DNA of 41,920 nucleotides, from NCBI GenBank assembly GCA_039796495.1, contig JBDKJQ010000063.1, forward strand, positions 1 to 41,920, written 5' to 3'. Source of the DNA: ARS1285 sp039796495. Lineage in GTDB: Archaea > Nanobdellota > Nanobdellia > Pacearchaeales > GW2011-AR1. The notes beneath the pieces were generated by a model. It saw nothing but the letters and a program-made list of their open reading frames with translations, was not told the origin of the DNA and ran no database searches. Position numbers and translations under genes: made by a program. Of the stretch, positions 6,088-13,670 are shown piece after piece; the first letter of the stretch is position 1, and every line of letters starts with the position of its first letter.

Positions 6088-8667
6088 ATGGACTCCCTTA
6101 TCACTTATGCGCGTATACGAGAAAAATATGAACTAATGGCTATTCTTGACCCCCTTATCCAAGAGTGGTTCTTTAAAAAATTTAAAACATTTTCCGAAAG
6201 CCAGCTCTATGGTGTTATGTATATCTACGAACGCAAGAACATCCTTATTTCGGCCAGTACTGGTAGTGGAAAGACCCTTACCAGTTTCCTAAGCATTCTT
6301 AATTATTTGGTTCAATTAGCTAGAAAAAATGAACTAGAGAGCAAAATTTACTGCGTTTATTCTAGTCCTCTCAAAGCATTAAATAATGACATTTATATAA
6401 ATCTTGTCAGGCCTTTAGAAGAAATATATACCTTGGCTGAATCTAAGGGAATCTCTCTTCAAAAAATAAGAGTTGGGTTGCGTACAGGAGATACAACTGG
6501 CGCGGAAAAAGCAAAAATGCTTAAACAACCTCCTCACCTTTTTGTCACTACGCCTGAAAGTCTCGCTATTTCGTTAACAACCACCAAGTTCATAGAATTT
6601 TTTTATGGAGTTGAATTCGTAATAATTGACGAGATACACTCTTTAGGGAACAAACGAGGAGTATATTTGAGTCTTAGCTTAGAGCGTCTTGAAGAGATAA
6701 GCAATATTACTCCAGTGCGAATAGGATTAAGTGCTACCATCGCCCCTTTGGAAGAGGTAGCATTTTTTTTAGTGGGAAATGAACGAGAGTGTTTGATTGC
6801 CGATGTGCGGATTGAGAAAAAAATAGAGATAAAGGTTCTTACCGGTGTTGAAAACTTGATGGAATCTCCAGAACGCGACTTTCATTCTTCACTGTATTCA
6901 TTAATTGATGGACTAATCCAAAGTCATACGACCACTCTTATCTTCACTAACACGCGAGCAGCAACCGAACGAGTGGTCAATCATTTAAAGGAGTTATTTC
7001 CTGAAAAATATATTGAGAATATAGAAGCCTATCATTCTTCCCTCAGCAAAGAGCATCGATTTGGAGTCGAAGATAAATTACGGCAGGGGGCATTGAAAGT
7101 TGTCGTGAGTTCAACAAGCTTGGAGTTAGGTATTGACATCGGATTTATCGATTTGGTGGTATTATTAGGAAGTCCAAAAAGTAGCGCCCGTGCATTGCAA
7201 CGGATCGGGAGAGCAGGGCATAAGCTTCATGATATCTCCAAGGGAAGATTTATTGTTTTGGGCAGAGATGATTTAATAGAGAGTAGCATTCTTGCAAAAG
7301 AGTGTGTTGAGCGCAAAATAGATCATATTCATATTCCAAAAAACTGCTTGGATGTATTAAGCCAGCAGATATATGGTATGTGTATTCATAAGAATTGGGA
7401 TATTGAGACATTACTTCTACTTATCAAAAAGAGTTATTGTTATAAGGACCTATCCAAAGAAGATTTTATGAGCGTCATTAGTTATCTTGCAGGAGAATAT
7501 GCACTTGAACACCGAAATGTATATGCAAAAATATGGTATGATAAAAAAACTAAACAGGTGGGTAAAAAGGGAAAGCTGGCTCGTGTTATCTATCTAACCA
7601 ACATCGGTACGATTCCCGAGGAAAGCTTTATCACGGTGGTAAGTAACGATATTAAAATTGGAGCGATTGATGAAGCATTTCTTGAAAAAATGAAACCAGG
7701 AGATGTGTTTGTATTAGGAGGTAAGAAATATCAGTTTATACATACACGTGGAATGAAAGCCTACGTACGATCGGATGTTAAAAGAAATCCCACTATCCCT
7801 AGTTGGTTTTCTGAACAATTACCCTTAAGTTTTGAGTCAGCGCTAGAAATTGGAAGGTTTAGAAGACATGTACATGAACTGTTCACTAAACAGGAAAATG
7901 AAGGGGTTATTAAAAAATTTGTTGAAGGTTATTGTTATATTGATGAAAGAGTTGCTGAGCAGATATATCATTATTTTTATGAACAGTTCTCTTTTTCAAA
8001 AATCCCTCATGAGAATAGGATGATTATTGAATGTTATAAGGGCAAAAAAAATTACGTCATTTTTCACAGTTTATATGGTCGAAGGGTCAACGACGCTCTC
8101 TCACGATCTCTGGGTTATTTAATGGGGCAAAAGATTGGTAGGGATATTGAAATCGGGATTAACGATAACGGATTTTATTTTGCTGGAGAGATGCTACCTT
8201 TTGAAGAAGCTCTTCAAGTACTGCAACCAGAGAATATACGCGAAGTGCTTGAAGAGGCGATTGCTAAATCCGAGATTTTAAAAAGAAGATTTCGGCACTG
8301 CGCTACCCGCAGCCTTATGATTATCCGAAGCTATAAAGGGCATACAAAAACAGTAGGTAAACAACATATGAAGTCCCATTTTTTATTATCGGCTGTTAAT
8401 AAAATCAGCAAAAATTTTCCTATCTTGAAGGAGGCTCGACGTGAAGTTTTAGAAGATTTGATGGACATTCATAACGCGGAGCGCGTTATGCACTGGATTA
8501 AAAAGGGAAAGGTGTGCATAGAGAAAGTACACACAACTATTCCTAGCCCGTTTGCCCTCAGCTTAGTATTACAGGGACACAGTGATCTAATGAAAATGGA
8601 AGATAAAATGAAATTTATGAAACGAATGCATGAAGAGATACTCAAGGGCATTGGTAGAAAAAAATAA
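6088..8667 (+). CDS. Lhr-like superfamily 2 helicase
   Basis: An 859-aa ATP-dependent helicase of the Lhr family. It begins with the family's start (WFFKKFKTFSESQ), then Walker A ASTGSGKT (residues 56-63), motif Ia SSPLKALNND, motif Ib TTPESLA, motif II DEIH near residue 185, motif III GLSATI, motif IV IFTNTRAATERV, motif V VVSSTSLELGIDIG, and motif VI ALQRIGRAGH. The remaining half corresponds to the Lhr-core winged-helix and DUF4145/Domain-4-type regions. Family members unwind RNA:DNA hybrids and act in repair; which applies here is unknown. A second, out-of-frame ATG at 6062 does not lead to a long frame. A fossil reading frame follows its stop. Confidence 0.92.
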   Translation: MDSLITYARIREKYELMAILDPLIQEWFFKKFKTFSESQLYGVMYIYERKNILISASTGSGKTLTSFLSILNYLVQLARKNELESKIYCVYSSPLKALNNDIYINLVRPLEEIYTLAESKGISLQKIRVGLRTGDTTGAEKAKMLKQPPHLFVTTPESLAISLTTTKFIEFFYGVEFVIIDEIHSLGNKRGVYLSLSLERLEEISNITPVRIGLSATIAPLEEVAFFLVGNERECLIADVRIEKKIEIKVLTGVENLMESPERDFHSSLYSLIDGLIQSHTTTLIFTNTRAATERVVNHLKELFPEKYIENIEAYHSSLSKEHRFGVEDKLRQGALKVVVSSTSLELGIDIGFIDLVVLLGSPKSSARALQRIGRAGHKLHDISKGRFIVLGRDDLIESSILAKECVERKIDHIHIPKNCLDVLSQQIYGMCIHKNWDIETLLLLIKKSYCYKDLSKEDFMSVISYLAGEYALEHRNVYAKIWYDKKTKQVGKKGKLARVIYLTNIGTIPEESFITVVSNDIKIGAIDEAFLEKMKPGDVFVLGGKKYQFIHTRGMKAYVRSDVKRNPTIPSWFSEQLPLSFESALEIGRFRRHVHELFTKQENEGVIKKFVEGYCYIDERVAEQIYHYFYEQFSFSKIPHENRMIIECYKGKKNYVIFHSLYGRRVNDALSRSLGYLMGQKIGRDIEIGINDNGFYFAGEMLPFEEALQVLQPENIREVLEEAIAKSEILKRRFRHCATRSLMIIRSYKGHTKTVGKQHMKSHFLLSAVNKISKNFPILKEARREVLEDLMDIHNAERVMHWIKKGKVCIEKVHTTIPSPFALSLVLQGHSDLMKMEDKMKFMKRMHEEILKGIGRKK

Positions 8668-8898
8668 AGATTTCATTATGGACACTCAAAACAATTTGTT
8701 GGTACATTATTTTTAAAGCTGCAGAAACCGAGAGTATATCGAGAGGAGTGGTAAGAATATCCCGAGGGTGCAAAAAGTAACTTGTTTGAGAAAGAAAGTG
8801 AGGAGAAGTTTTTTATTATTCCACACAAAGAATTACAAGAATTCGAAGTGGCCATTTATAATGACATAGAAAAAAAGTATATTATTTTGGAAAACTAA
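8668..8898 (+). pseudogene. In-frame remnant downstream of the Lhr gene
   Basis: Immediately after the Lhr stop codon (8665-8667) the same frame stays open for 28 codons, meets one TAA at 8752-8754, then runs another 47 codons to TAA at 8896-8898. The translated text is protein-like (FVGTLFLKLQKPRVY; EKFFIIPHKELQEFEVAIY), with no ATG. It reads as the body of a lost gene or a former extension of Lhr. It resembles nothing I recognise, and chance cannot be excluded for so short a frame. Confidence 0.35.
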
Positions 8899-8917
8899 AG
8901 AAGTTTGTCAGGGTATC

Positions 8918-9334
8918 TTAACTCTTGTCTTGCTTCGGGTTAATACGAGGCATAAAATTTTGCAGGTGCAGAGGGAGAGAAAGTTCGTCCTCCAAATACA
9001 ACGCCTTGATATTACATTTATTCATAATAAAATTGAATAAAGATATTCTTGCAGCTTCAGGTATTTTTTTATCCTTCCACGAATCTAAGAATTGTTTCAG
9101 TTCTTCTTTTTCCGGCAGGACAATGAGAATTCCTTCAAATTCAAGTTTTGCGTATCCTTCGGAATAAACTATAGAAAGGTTGAATTTTATTTTTAATACT
9201 TCTGAATCTGAAATAGGAATTTTTTCTTTTTTTACATCTTTTATATTGATATTCTGATTTATGTTAATGTTGGTAGGGGAATTTTCCTCTCTTTCTATGA
9301 CTATTTTCGTAAAATTAAACCCAATGATTTTCAT
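8918..9334 (-). CDS. Conserved-looking archaeal protein of unknown function
   Basis: A 138-aa soluble protein starting MKIIGFNFTKI. The pattern is alternating strands in the first half (IKFNLSIVY, AKLEFEGILIVL), a central helix with ELKQFLDSWKDKK, and a C-terminal part NFIMNKCNIKALYLEDELSLPLHL. I recall similar proteins in archaeal genomes but no assigned function; a SecB-like beta fold is one untested idea. Translation could begin five codons upstream at 9349. I prefer 9334 because a tttaaaaa box lies about 26 nt before it. It is the last of three leftward genes between the Lhr helicase and the proposed origin. Confidence 0.7.
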   Translation of the reverse strand: MKIIGFNFTKIVIEREENSPTNININQNINIKDVKKEKIPISDSEVLKIKFNLSIVYSEGYAKLEFEGILIVLPEKEELKQFLDSWKDKKIPEAARISLFNFIMNKCNIKALYLEDELSLPLHLQNFMPRINPKQDKS

Positions 9335-9371
9335 AGAGAGAATTGTCATTAAAGCTTTTTAAAGATTTATA

Positions 9372-9860
9372 TTATTTTAAAGAAGGGTATTTGTTTTGTA
9401 TACAGATCTTACAGGGGGTAAACTGCTTTTTGGTAAAATAGTCCTTCAGATTGTTTCCTACTCTATATTCTTTCTTTATGAGTCTTGACAGACGGCAGCT
9501 TGCTTTATGATATATTTTTGATTTAATTGAGCCGTAGTAGTCGTATCTCTCTTCTTTCGGGCTGGTTATATAGATTTTTTTTTCAACTTCGTAAGGCACC
9601 TGTTGGTAAATTGTTCGTGTGGGGTATTTAATTTCTTTTAATTTTTTTGGTTCTAGAAGAAAAAATAAAATGATTGCATATAGAACGATGATTCCTATAA
9701 ATAGAATAAGCATTTGATTAAGTGTTAATGATGCGTATATAAGTGTAAAAAGAAATAGGCCAATCATTATTATCCCGATGCTAAAGGCAGCAAGTAAATT
9801 ATTAAAATTCCAAATATCCTTTTCGATGACTAACGGCGTTTGAAGATCCTCTTTTGGCAT
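9372..9860 (-). CDS. Membrane protein with C-terminal Ada-like cysteine domain
   Basis: A 162-aa protein with a polar N-terminus, two transmembrane helices at about residues 23-45 and 50-70, a linker, and a C-terminal domain with pattern YYGSIKSKIYHKASCRLSR ... TPCKICI. This matches the small zinc-binding module seen in Ada and in some nuclease tails (a Y-x-G-S-x-x-S-x-x-Y-H-x-x-x-C start and a C-x-x-C end), giving H, C, C and C as probable metal ligands. The role is unknown; the module may bind DNA or protein. TATA-like tttaaat at 9881-9887 lies 24 nt before the ATG. Confidence 0.72.
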   Translation of the reverse strand: MPKEDLQTPLVIEKDIWNFNNLLAAFSIGIIMIGLFLFTLIYASLTLNQMLILFIGIIVLYAIILFFLLEPKKLKEIKYPTRTIYQQVPYEVEKKIYITSPKEERYDYYGSIKSKIYHKASCRLSRLIKKEYRVGNNLKDYFTKKQFTPCKICIQNKYPSLK

Positions 9861-9940
9861 AAATTATAAATAATCATTCATTTAAATATTTTCTTTATTA
9901 ATAGTTTTTAAATTTTAAATTAAACTAGAATTAAATATAC

Positions 9941-10201
9941 TTATAGCAAGTCTTCTTCAGAGATAACCACAAAATCTCCAATAGCGATAATAGAATTATA
10001 AGGTATAAGTACTTCTCCTTTTTTAGAGAATTCAAGATTAAGATGAGTACAATAAGGTGTTGCGTCTTTAATCACAATATGAATTAATTCACCAGTTCTT
10101 GTTTCAAAAGTTATGTCTTTAACAATGCCTAATTTTTTTCCTTCTTTTGTAACAACCGATTTATTAAGTATCTCTTTATGAGGTCTTTTGTCAATAGCCA
10201 T
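9941..10201 (-). CDS. PRC-barrel domain protein
   Basis: An 86-aa single-domain protein with the PRC-barrel pattern: LNKSVVTKEGKKLGIVKDI, then TGELIHIVIKD, and the closing strand VLIPYNSIIAIGDFVVI. PRC barrels are small beta-barrels found in RimM, CdvA and photosynthetic reaction centre subunit H and usually mediate protein contacts. Archaeal stand-alone copies have no settled role. It is the first leftward gene beside the putative origin. TATA-like atttataaa at 10221-10229 lies about 24 nt before the ATG. A second PRC-barrel gene is at 32893-33204. Confidence 0.88.
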   Translation of the reverse strand: MAIDKRPHKEILNKSVVTKEGKKLGIVKDITFETRTGELIHIVIKDATPYCTHLNLEFSKKGEVLIPYNSIIAIGDFVVISEEDLL

Positions 10202-10299
10202 ACATGTATATAGATAATTGATTTATAAAGTTTTTTATAGTATTATGTTAGAAATTTCATAATCTACTTTCGATACTTTAATTAGTTAAGTGAATAATC

Positions 10300-10326
10300 A
10301 GGGGTCCCCCTGTTTTCTTATGGAAG
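10300..10326 (-). promoter_or_regulatory. Origin recognition box-like site 1
   Basis: Read on the minus strand, TTCCA (10325-10321) and GAAA (10317-10314) form the dyad half, followed by GGGGG (10310-10306) and ACCCC. This matches the form of archaeal ORB elements bound by Orc1/Cdc6: a TTCC...GAAA dyad followed by a G-string. The G-string sits inside a near-palindrome at 10299-10312. It faces away from the AT-rich core, opposite in orientation to sites 2 and 3. Confidence 0.65.
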
Positions 10327-10485
10327 CATTTATAAGTAGATAATGTAAATTTTATTTTTAAATTTCATTTAAAAGCTTTATTATTATATATTATATATAT
10401 TATAGAATATATGTCTCATCACTCTACACTGAGCACATCATTTCTTTTTTTTTACTTTTGAAAAATTATTATACTATTTTTACTA

Positions 10486-10510
10486 TTTCTACGAGAAATA
10501 GAGGTGTCCC
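10486..10510 (+). promoter_or_regulatory. Origin recognition box-like site 2
   Basis: The dyad TTTCTacgaGAAA is followed by TAGAGGTG and TCCC. Aligned to site 1 it shares about 15 of 24 positions, including both dyad halves and the closing CCC. It lies on the plus strand to the right of the AT-rich core, inverted relative to site 1. Confidence 0.55.
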
Positions 10511-10577
10511 TCCTCATTTATCTATTCTTTTTTATAGAAATCATTTTCTTGTCGATATTTCTTCTTATTTTTGATTT

Positions 10578-10602
10578 ATCCATGAGAAATTCTGGCTGTC
10601 AC
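10578..10602 (+). promoter_or_regulatory. Degenerate origin recognition box-like site 3
   Basis: TCCATGAGAAA at 10579-10589 matches site 1's TCCATAAGAAA at 10 of 11 bases, followed by a weaker G-containing stretch (ctggctgtc). It has the orientation of site 2. It could also influence orc1 transcription, since the orc1 TATA-like box begins only about 15 bases downstream. Confidence 0.4.
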
Positions 10603-10615
10603 TTATAAGAGAAAA

Positions 10616-10629
10616 ACTATATTTAAATA
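10616..10629 (+). promoter_or_regulatory. TATA-like box of orc1/cdc6
   Basis: The stretch tatatttaaata is the best TATA candidate before orc1. Transcription would start near 10648, leaving a short leader that includes the Shine-Dalgarno site at 10670-10675. It sits next to ORB-like site 3, so binding of the initiator there could repress its own gene, as proposed for other archaeal cdc6 genes. Confidence 0.45.
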
Positions 10630-10676
10630 GTCATAGCATTATTTATAGATTTGTATTAAAATTTCAAAAGGAGGTA

Positions 10677-11894
10677 ATGGTGCATCTAGATAAAATTTTT
10701 GATTCTGTAAGTGAAAGAAGTTTATTCAAAAATAAACAAATCTTACAATCAAATTACACACCTGAAACAATTCCTCATCGTGACGAACAGATTGAGACTG
10801 TTGCTTCTATCCTTGCACCAGCTCTTTTAGGACAGAAAACAAGCAATTTATTTATTTACGGAAAAACAGGAAGTGGAAAAACTCTTAGTGTGCAGCATGT
10901 TGCCAATGAACTCTCAAAACGTGCCTATGAAAAAAATAGTTTGCGGATAGAATATTTAAATTGTAAGCTTAAAAAAATAGCAGACACTGAGTATAGGATC
11001 TTGGCAGAGCTCATAAAAAAACTAGGGGGAGTTGTTCCTGCGACAGGACTTCCTACTGACCAAGTATATCTAAAGTTTCTTGATATACTTGAAAATTCCC
11101 AAGAAAAATTATTAATCCTTATTTTAGACGAGATCGATCAAGCAGTTAAAAAAATTAACGACGAATTCCTTTATAATTTAACACGATTAAATTCTGAACT
11201 CAATAAGATACAAATCATTATCGTCGGCATCAGTAATGATTTGCGGTTTCTTGATATGATTGACCAGCGCGTTCGTAGCTCCTTAAGTGAAGAAGAGATT
11301 GTTTTTCCTCCGTATAATGCTCTTCAACTGCAAGACATACTACGAAAAAGAGCAGACGATGCTTTCAAAAAAGGCGTAGTCAATGAAGGTGTAATTGCAA
11401 AATGTGCGGCGTATGCTGCTCGAGAACATGGTGATGCGCGAAGGGCACTTGATTTACTTCGTGTCGCTGGGGAACTGGCTGAAAGGAATTCTCATGAGTA
11501 TATCAAAATAGAGCACATTGATATGGCCAACGATAAAATAGAACGAGATAAGATCTTAGATGTTATAGAGACTGGAACAAAACAGTTTCAGATGATTTTA
11601 TTCTCGATTATGGAGCTCACTGAGAGATCTAAGTCCCCTAAAAAGGCGCATACTAGTGTGTACACTGGAGATATTTTTGATTTTTATGAACAATTATGCA
11701 ACAAAAATGGGCTTGACTGTTTAACTCACCGACGGGTAAGCGATATCATCGCCGAATTAGATATGCTTGGGTTGATTAATGCGCGCGTTATCAGTAAAGG
11801 AAGACACGGGAGGATGAGAGAAATAAAATTAGTTATTCCAAGTAGTATAAAGTACAAAGCACGAGAAATCTTAATAGGAGGTCTTGGCATATAA
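10677..11894 (+). CDS. cdc6: Orc1/Cdc6 replication initiator ATPase
   Basis: A 405-aa AAA+ origin-binding protein that would recognise the ORB sites upstream and load MCM. Walker A is GKTGSGKT (residues 62-69), Walker B LILDEIDQ near residue 147, sensor 1 IVGISND, an arginine-containing helix RVRSSLSEE, sensor 2 near HGDARRALDLLR, and a C-terminal winged helix (residues about 315-400). The Shine-Dalgarno ggaggt (10670-10675) is only one base from the ATG but four bases from the GTG at 10680, so translation may actually begin one codon downstream. It is followed by the DP1 gene after 35 bases, a likely replication operon. Confidence 0.96.
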   Translation: MVHLDKIFDSVSERSLFKNKQILQSNYTPETIPHRDEQIETVASILAPALLGQKTSNLFIYGKTGSGKTLSVQHVANELSKRAYEKNSLRIEYLNCKLKKIADTEYRILAELIKKLGGVVPATGLPTDQVYLKFLDILENSQEKLLILILDEIDQAVKKINDEFLYNLTRLNSELNKIQIIIVGISNDLRFLDMIDQRVRSSLSEEEIVFPPYNALQLQDILRKRADDAFKKGVVNEGVIAKCAAYAAREHGDARRALDLLRVAGELAERNSHEYIKIEHIDMANDKIERDKILDVIETGTKQFQMILFSIMELTERSKSPKKAHTSVYTGDIFDFYEQLCNKNGLDCLTHRRVSDIIAELDMLGLINARVISKGRHGRMREIKLVIPSSIKYKAREILIGGLGI

Positions 11895-11929
11895 TTTATT
11901 TAACAATCCCATTTTCCAAGAGCTTCATC

Positions 11930-13540
11930 ATGACTCATAATATCCTTAGATTATTCATCGAAAAAGGATTTCTTCTAGACAAAGGGATATTGGACTTTTT
12001 GGAAGAGCTCGATAACGAAACTGTTGCGCGAGAAATACTTGATAAAATTGCAGTTGTCTCGCGGAAAAAATTAATAACCAAACATTTAATCAATGAAAAT
12101 ATCGAAAAAATAAAACCTCTTTTGTTTGAACTTGATAGTGAAAAAAAGAAATTAGTTGACAAATATTTTGTTAATGTTCATATCTCGGTTGAGGTAAAAA
12201 AAGAAAGCACTATAGAGTTAGCGTCTCACAATTCTTCTGAGAATTCCAAATTTCCCCCTGTTACTGTCCTTTCATCACCTTCTTTCATCACTAAGAAAAT
12301 TGAGGTAAAAGATTTTATAAAATATTTTAGGAGTCGCTATCTGCTTCTTAGAAAAATTTTGCAGGAACGTGGGGATATTACCAACCTTATCTCCATCGAT
12401 AAAATTGCTGGCAACAGAGATTTTTCTATCATTGGGATGGTTTTGAATAAACAGGTAACTAAAAATAAAAATATTCTATTGGAAGTAGAAGATTTTACTG
12501 GAAAAGCTACTTTGCTGATAAATCAAAATAAAGAAGAAGTATATAAGAAAAGCAAAGAAATTTTGTGCGATGATATCATTGGATTTAAATGCAATGGCAC
12601 CAGAGATTTTTTATTTGTCAATGATCTTTATTATCCTGATTGTTTTCTTACCGAGAAAAAACACACGAATGAAGAACTGTATGCTTTGTTTATCTCAGAC
12701 GTCCACGTTGGTAGCAATAAATTTTTAGAAAACAATTTTACTGCTTTTATTGATTGGTTGCGAGGAGTAAATGCGGATGAGAAACAAAAAGAAATGTTAG
12801 AAAAGATACGGTATCTTTTTGTAGTCGGAGACACGGTTGATGGTGTTGGGGTCTATCCCGGTCAGGAGAAGGAACTTAAGATAAAAGACATACGAAAACA
12901 ATATGAATTGCTTGCTGATTTCTACAAAAAAATTCCTGAGCGAATTTTAATAATTCAGTGCGCAGGACAACACGATGCTGTTCGCGTCGCAGAACCGCAG
13001 CCACCAGTAGGTATAGATTTTGCTGAACCTCTTCATACCCTTCCCAATGTACGGGTAGTAAGCAATCCCAGTCTTATTGAGATTGAATCAGGAAATTGTT
13101 CTCTTAATGGCAGAAGAGTAGCTGATGGTATAAAAGTTCTGATGTATCATGGTGCTAGCATGCACAGCGTTATTAATGAGATTGAAGAGCTGCGTTTAAG
13201 TAATGCCCACTCAACTCCCGCAAAAGTTGTTAAACATCTTCTTTTACGAAGGCATTTAGCACCCACTCATGGTCTTGTCACCTACATTCCTGATTCGTAT
13301 GAAGATCCGTTGGTGATAAAGGAAATTCCGGATATTGTAACGACGGGAGATCTTCACAGAACTGATATCGATAGTTATAACAACGTATTGATTATCAGTA
13401 ATTCCTGTTGGCAGTCTATAACCGCTTTTGAAGAAAAAGTAGGAAATAACCCTGATCCCTGTAAGGTTCCCATACTTAATCTAAAAACACGTGCTATAAA
13501 AATTCTGGATTTCAGCGACGAGGTGGTTGAATATGGATAA
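11930..13540 (+). CDS. polB: DNA polymerase D small subunit DP1
   Basis: A 536-aa subunit of archaeal replicative PolD. The N-terminal part (about 1-150) is variable, residues about 150-235 form the OB fold (IGMVLNKQVTKNKNILLEVEDFTGKATLLI), and the rest is the Mre11-like phosphoesterase that gives 3'-5' proofreading: DVHVGS near 255, VGDTVDGVGVYPGQ near 298, GQHDAVR near 345, YHGAS near 405, TGDLHRTD near 472. Compared with the Pyrococcus motifs I remember (GNHD, GHVH), this protein has GQHD and GDLH, so the metal site differs; such variants may occur in other archaea. The end overlaps by 8 bases a Nudix-like remnant that precedes DP2. Confidence 0.95.
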   Translation: MTHNILRLFIEKGFLLDKGILDFLEELDNETVAREILDKIAVVSRKKLITKHLINENIEKIKPLLFELDSEKKKLVDKYFVNVHISVEVKKESTIELASHNSSENSKFPPVTVLSSPSFITKKIEVKDFIKYFRSRYLLLRKILQERGDITNLISIDKIAGNRDFSIIGMVLNKQVTKNKNILLEVEDFTGKATLLINQNKEEVYKKSKEILCDDIIGFKCNGTRDFLFVNDLYYPDCFLTEKKHTNEELYALFISDVHVGSNKFLENNFTAFIDWLRGVNADEKQKEMLEKIRYLFVVGDTVDGVGVYPGQEKELKIKDIRKQYELLADFYKKIPERILIIQCAGQHDAVRVAEPQPPVGIDFAEPLHTLPNVRVVSNPSLIEIESGNCSLNGRRVADGIKVLMYHGASMHSVINEIEELRLSNAHSTPAKVVKHLLLRRHLAPTHGLVTYIPDSYEDPLVIKEIPDIVTTGDLHRTDIDSYNNVLIISNSCWQSITAFEEKVGNNPDPCKVPILNLKTRAIKILDFSDEVVEYG

Positions 13541-13670
13541 TAAACATGCGGTTGCCGTTACGGGTATTATCTTACAGAGCGGAAAATATCTTATAACAAA
13601 AAGAAGTTTGAATAGGATAAATCGAAAAGAGAACGGAGGTATTGATTATGTCAAGCAGCTTAAGTCCTGA
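13533..13670 (+). pseudogene. Truncated Nudix hydrolase-like reading frame
   Basis: An ATG inside the last codons of DP1 opens a 45-codon frame ending in TGA at 13668-13670, inside the start of DP2. Residues 6-25 (AVAVTGIILQSGKYLITKRS) match the typical first two strands of Nudix hydrolases, but the frame ends before any Nudix box (GxxxxxExxxxxxxREUxEE) could occur. It cannot be an active hydrolase. The likely history is deletion of the rest of a Nudix gene once encoded between the two polymerase genes, leaving a fragment whose tail now supplies the DP2 ribosome site. The overlap could also couple DP1 and DP2 translation. Confidence 0.55.
13635..13640 (+). promoter_or_regulatory. Shine-Dalgarno site deciding the DP2 start
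   Basis: The ggaggt here lies seven bases before the ATG at 13648 but only one base before an in-frame TTG at 13642. The spacing favours ATG 13648. The site lies within the Nudix-like remnant frame. Confidence 0.75.

Larger units (their letters stand above)
10202..10676. other. Probable replication origin region upstream of orc1/cdc6
   Basis: This 475-base gene-free stretch lies directly before the initiator gene. It holds three ORB-like sites (10300-10326 minus, 10486-10510 plus, 10578-10602 plus) around a very AT-rich core at about 10328-10425 made of tttaaa and tatata runs, a good candidate unwinding element. The dyad ends of the sites face the core and their G-rich ends face outward, the inverted arrangement known from Pyrococcus and Sulfolobus origins. 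Neighbouring genes point away on both sides. The right end also carries the orc1 promoter. Function is inferred from layout and motif form. Confidence 0.7.
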
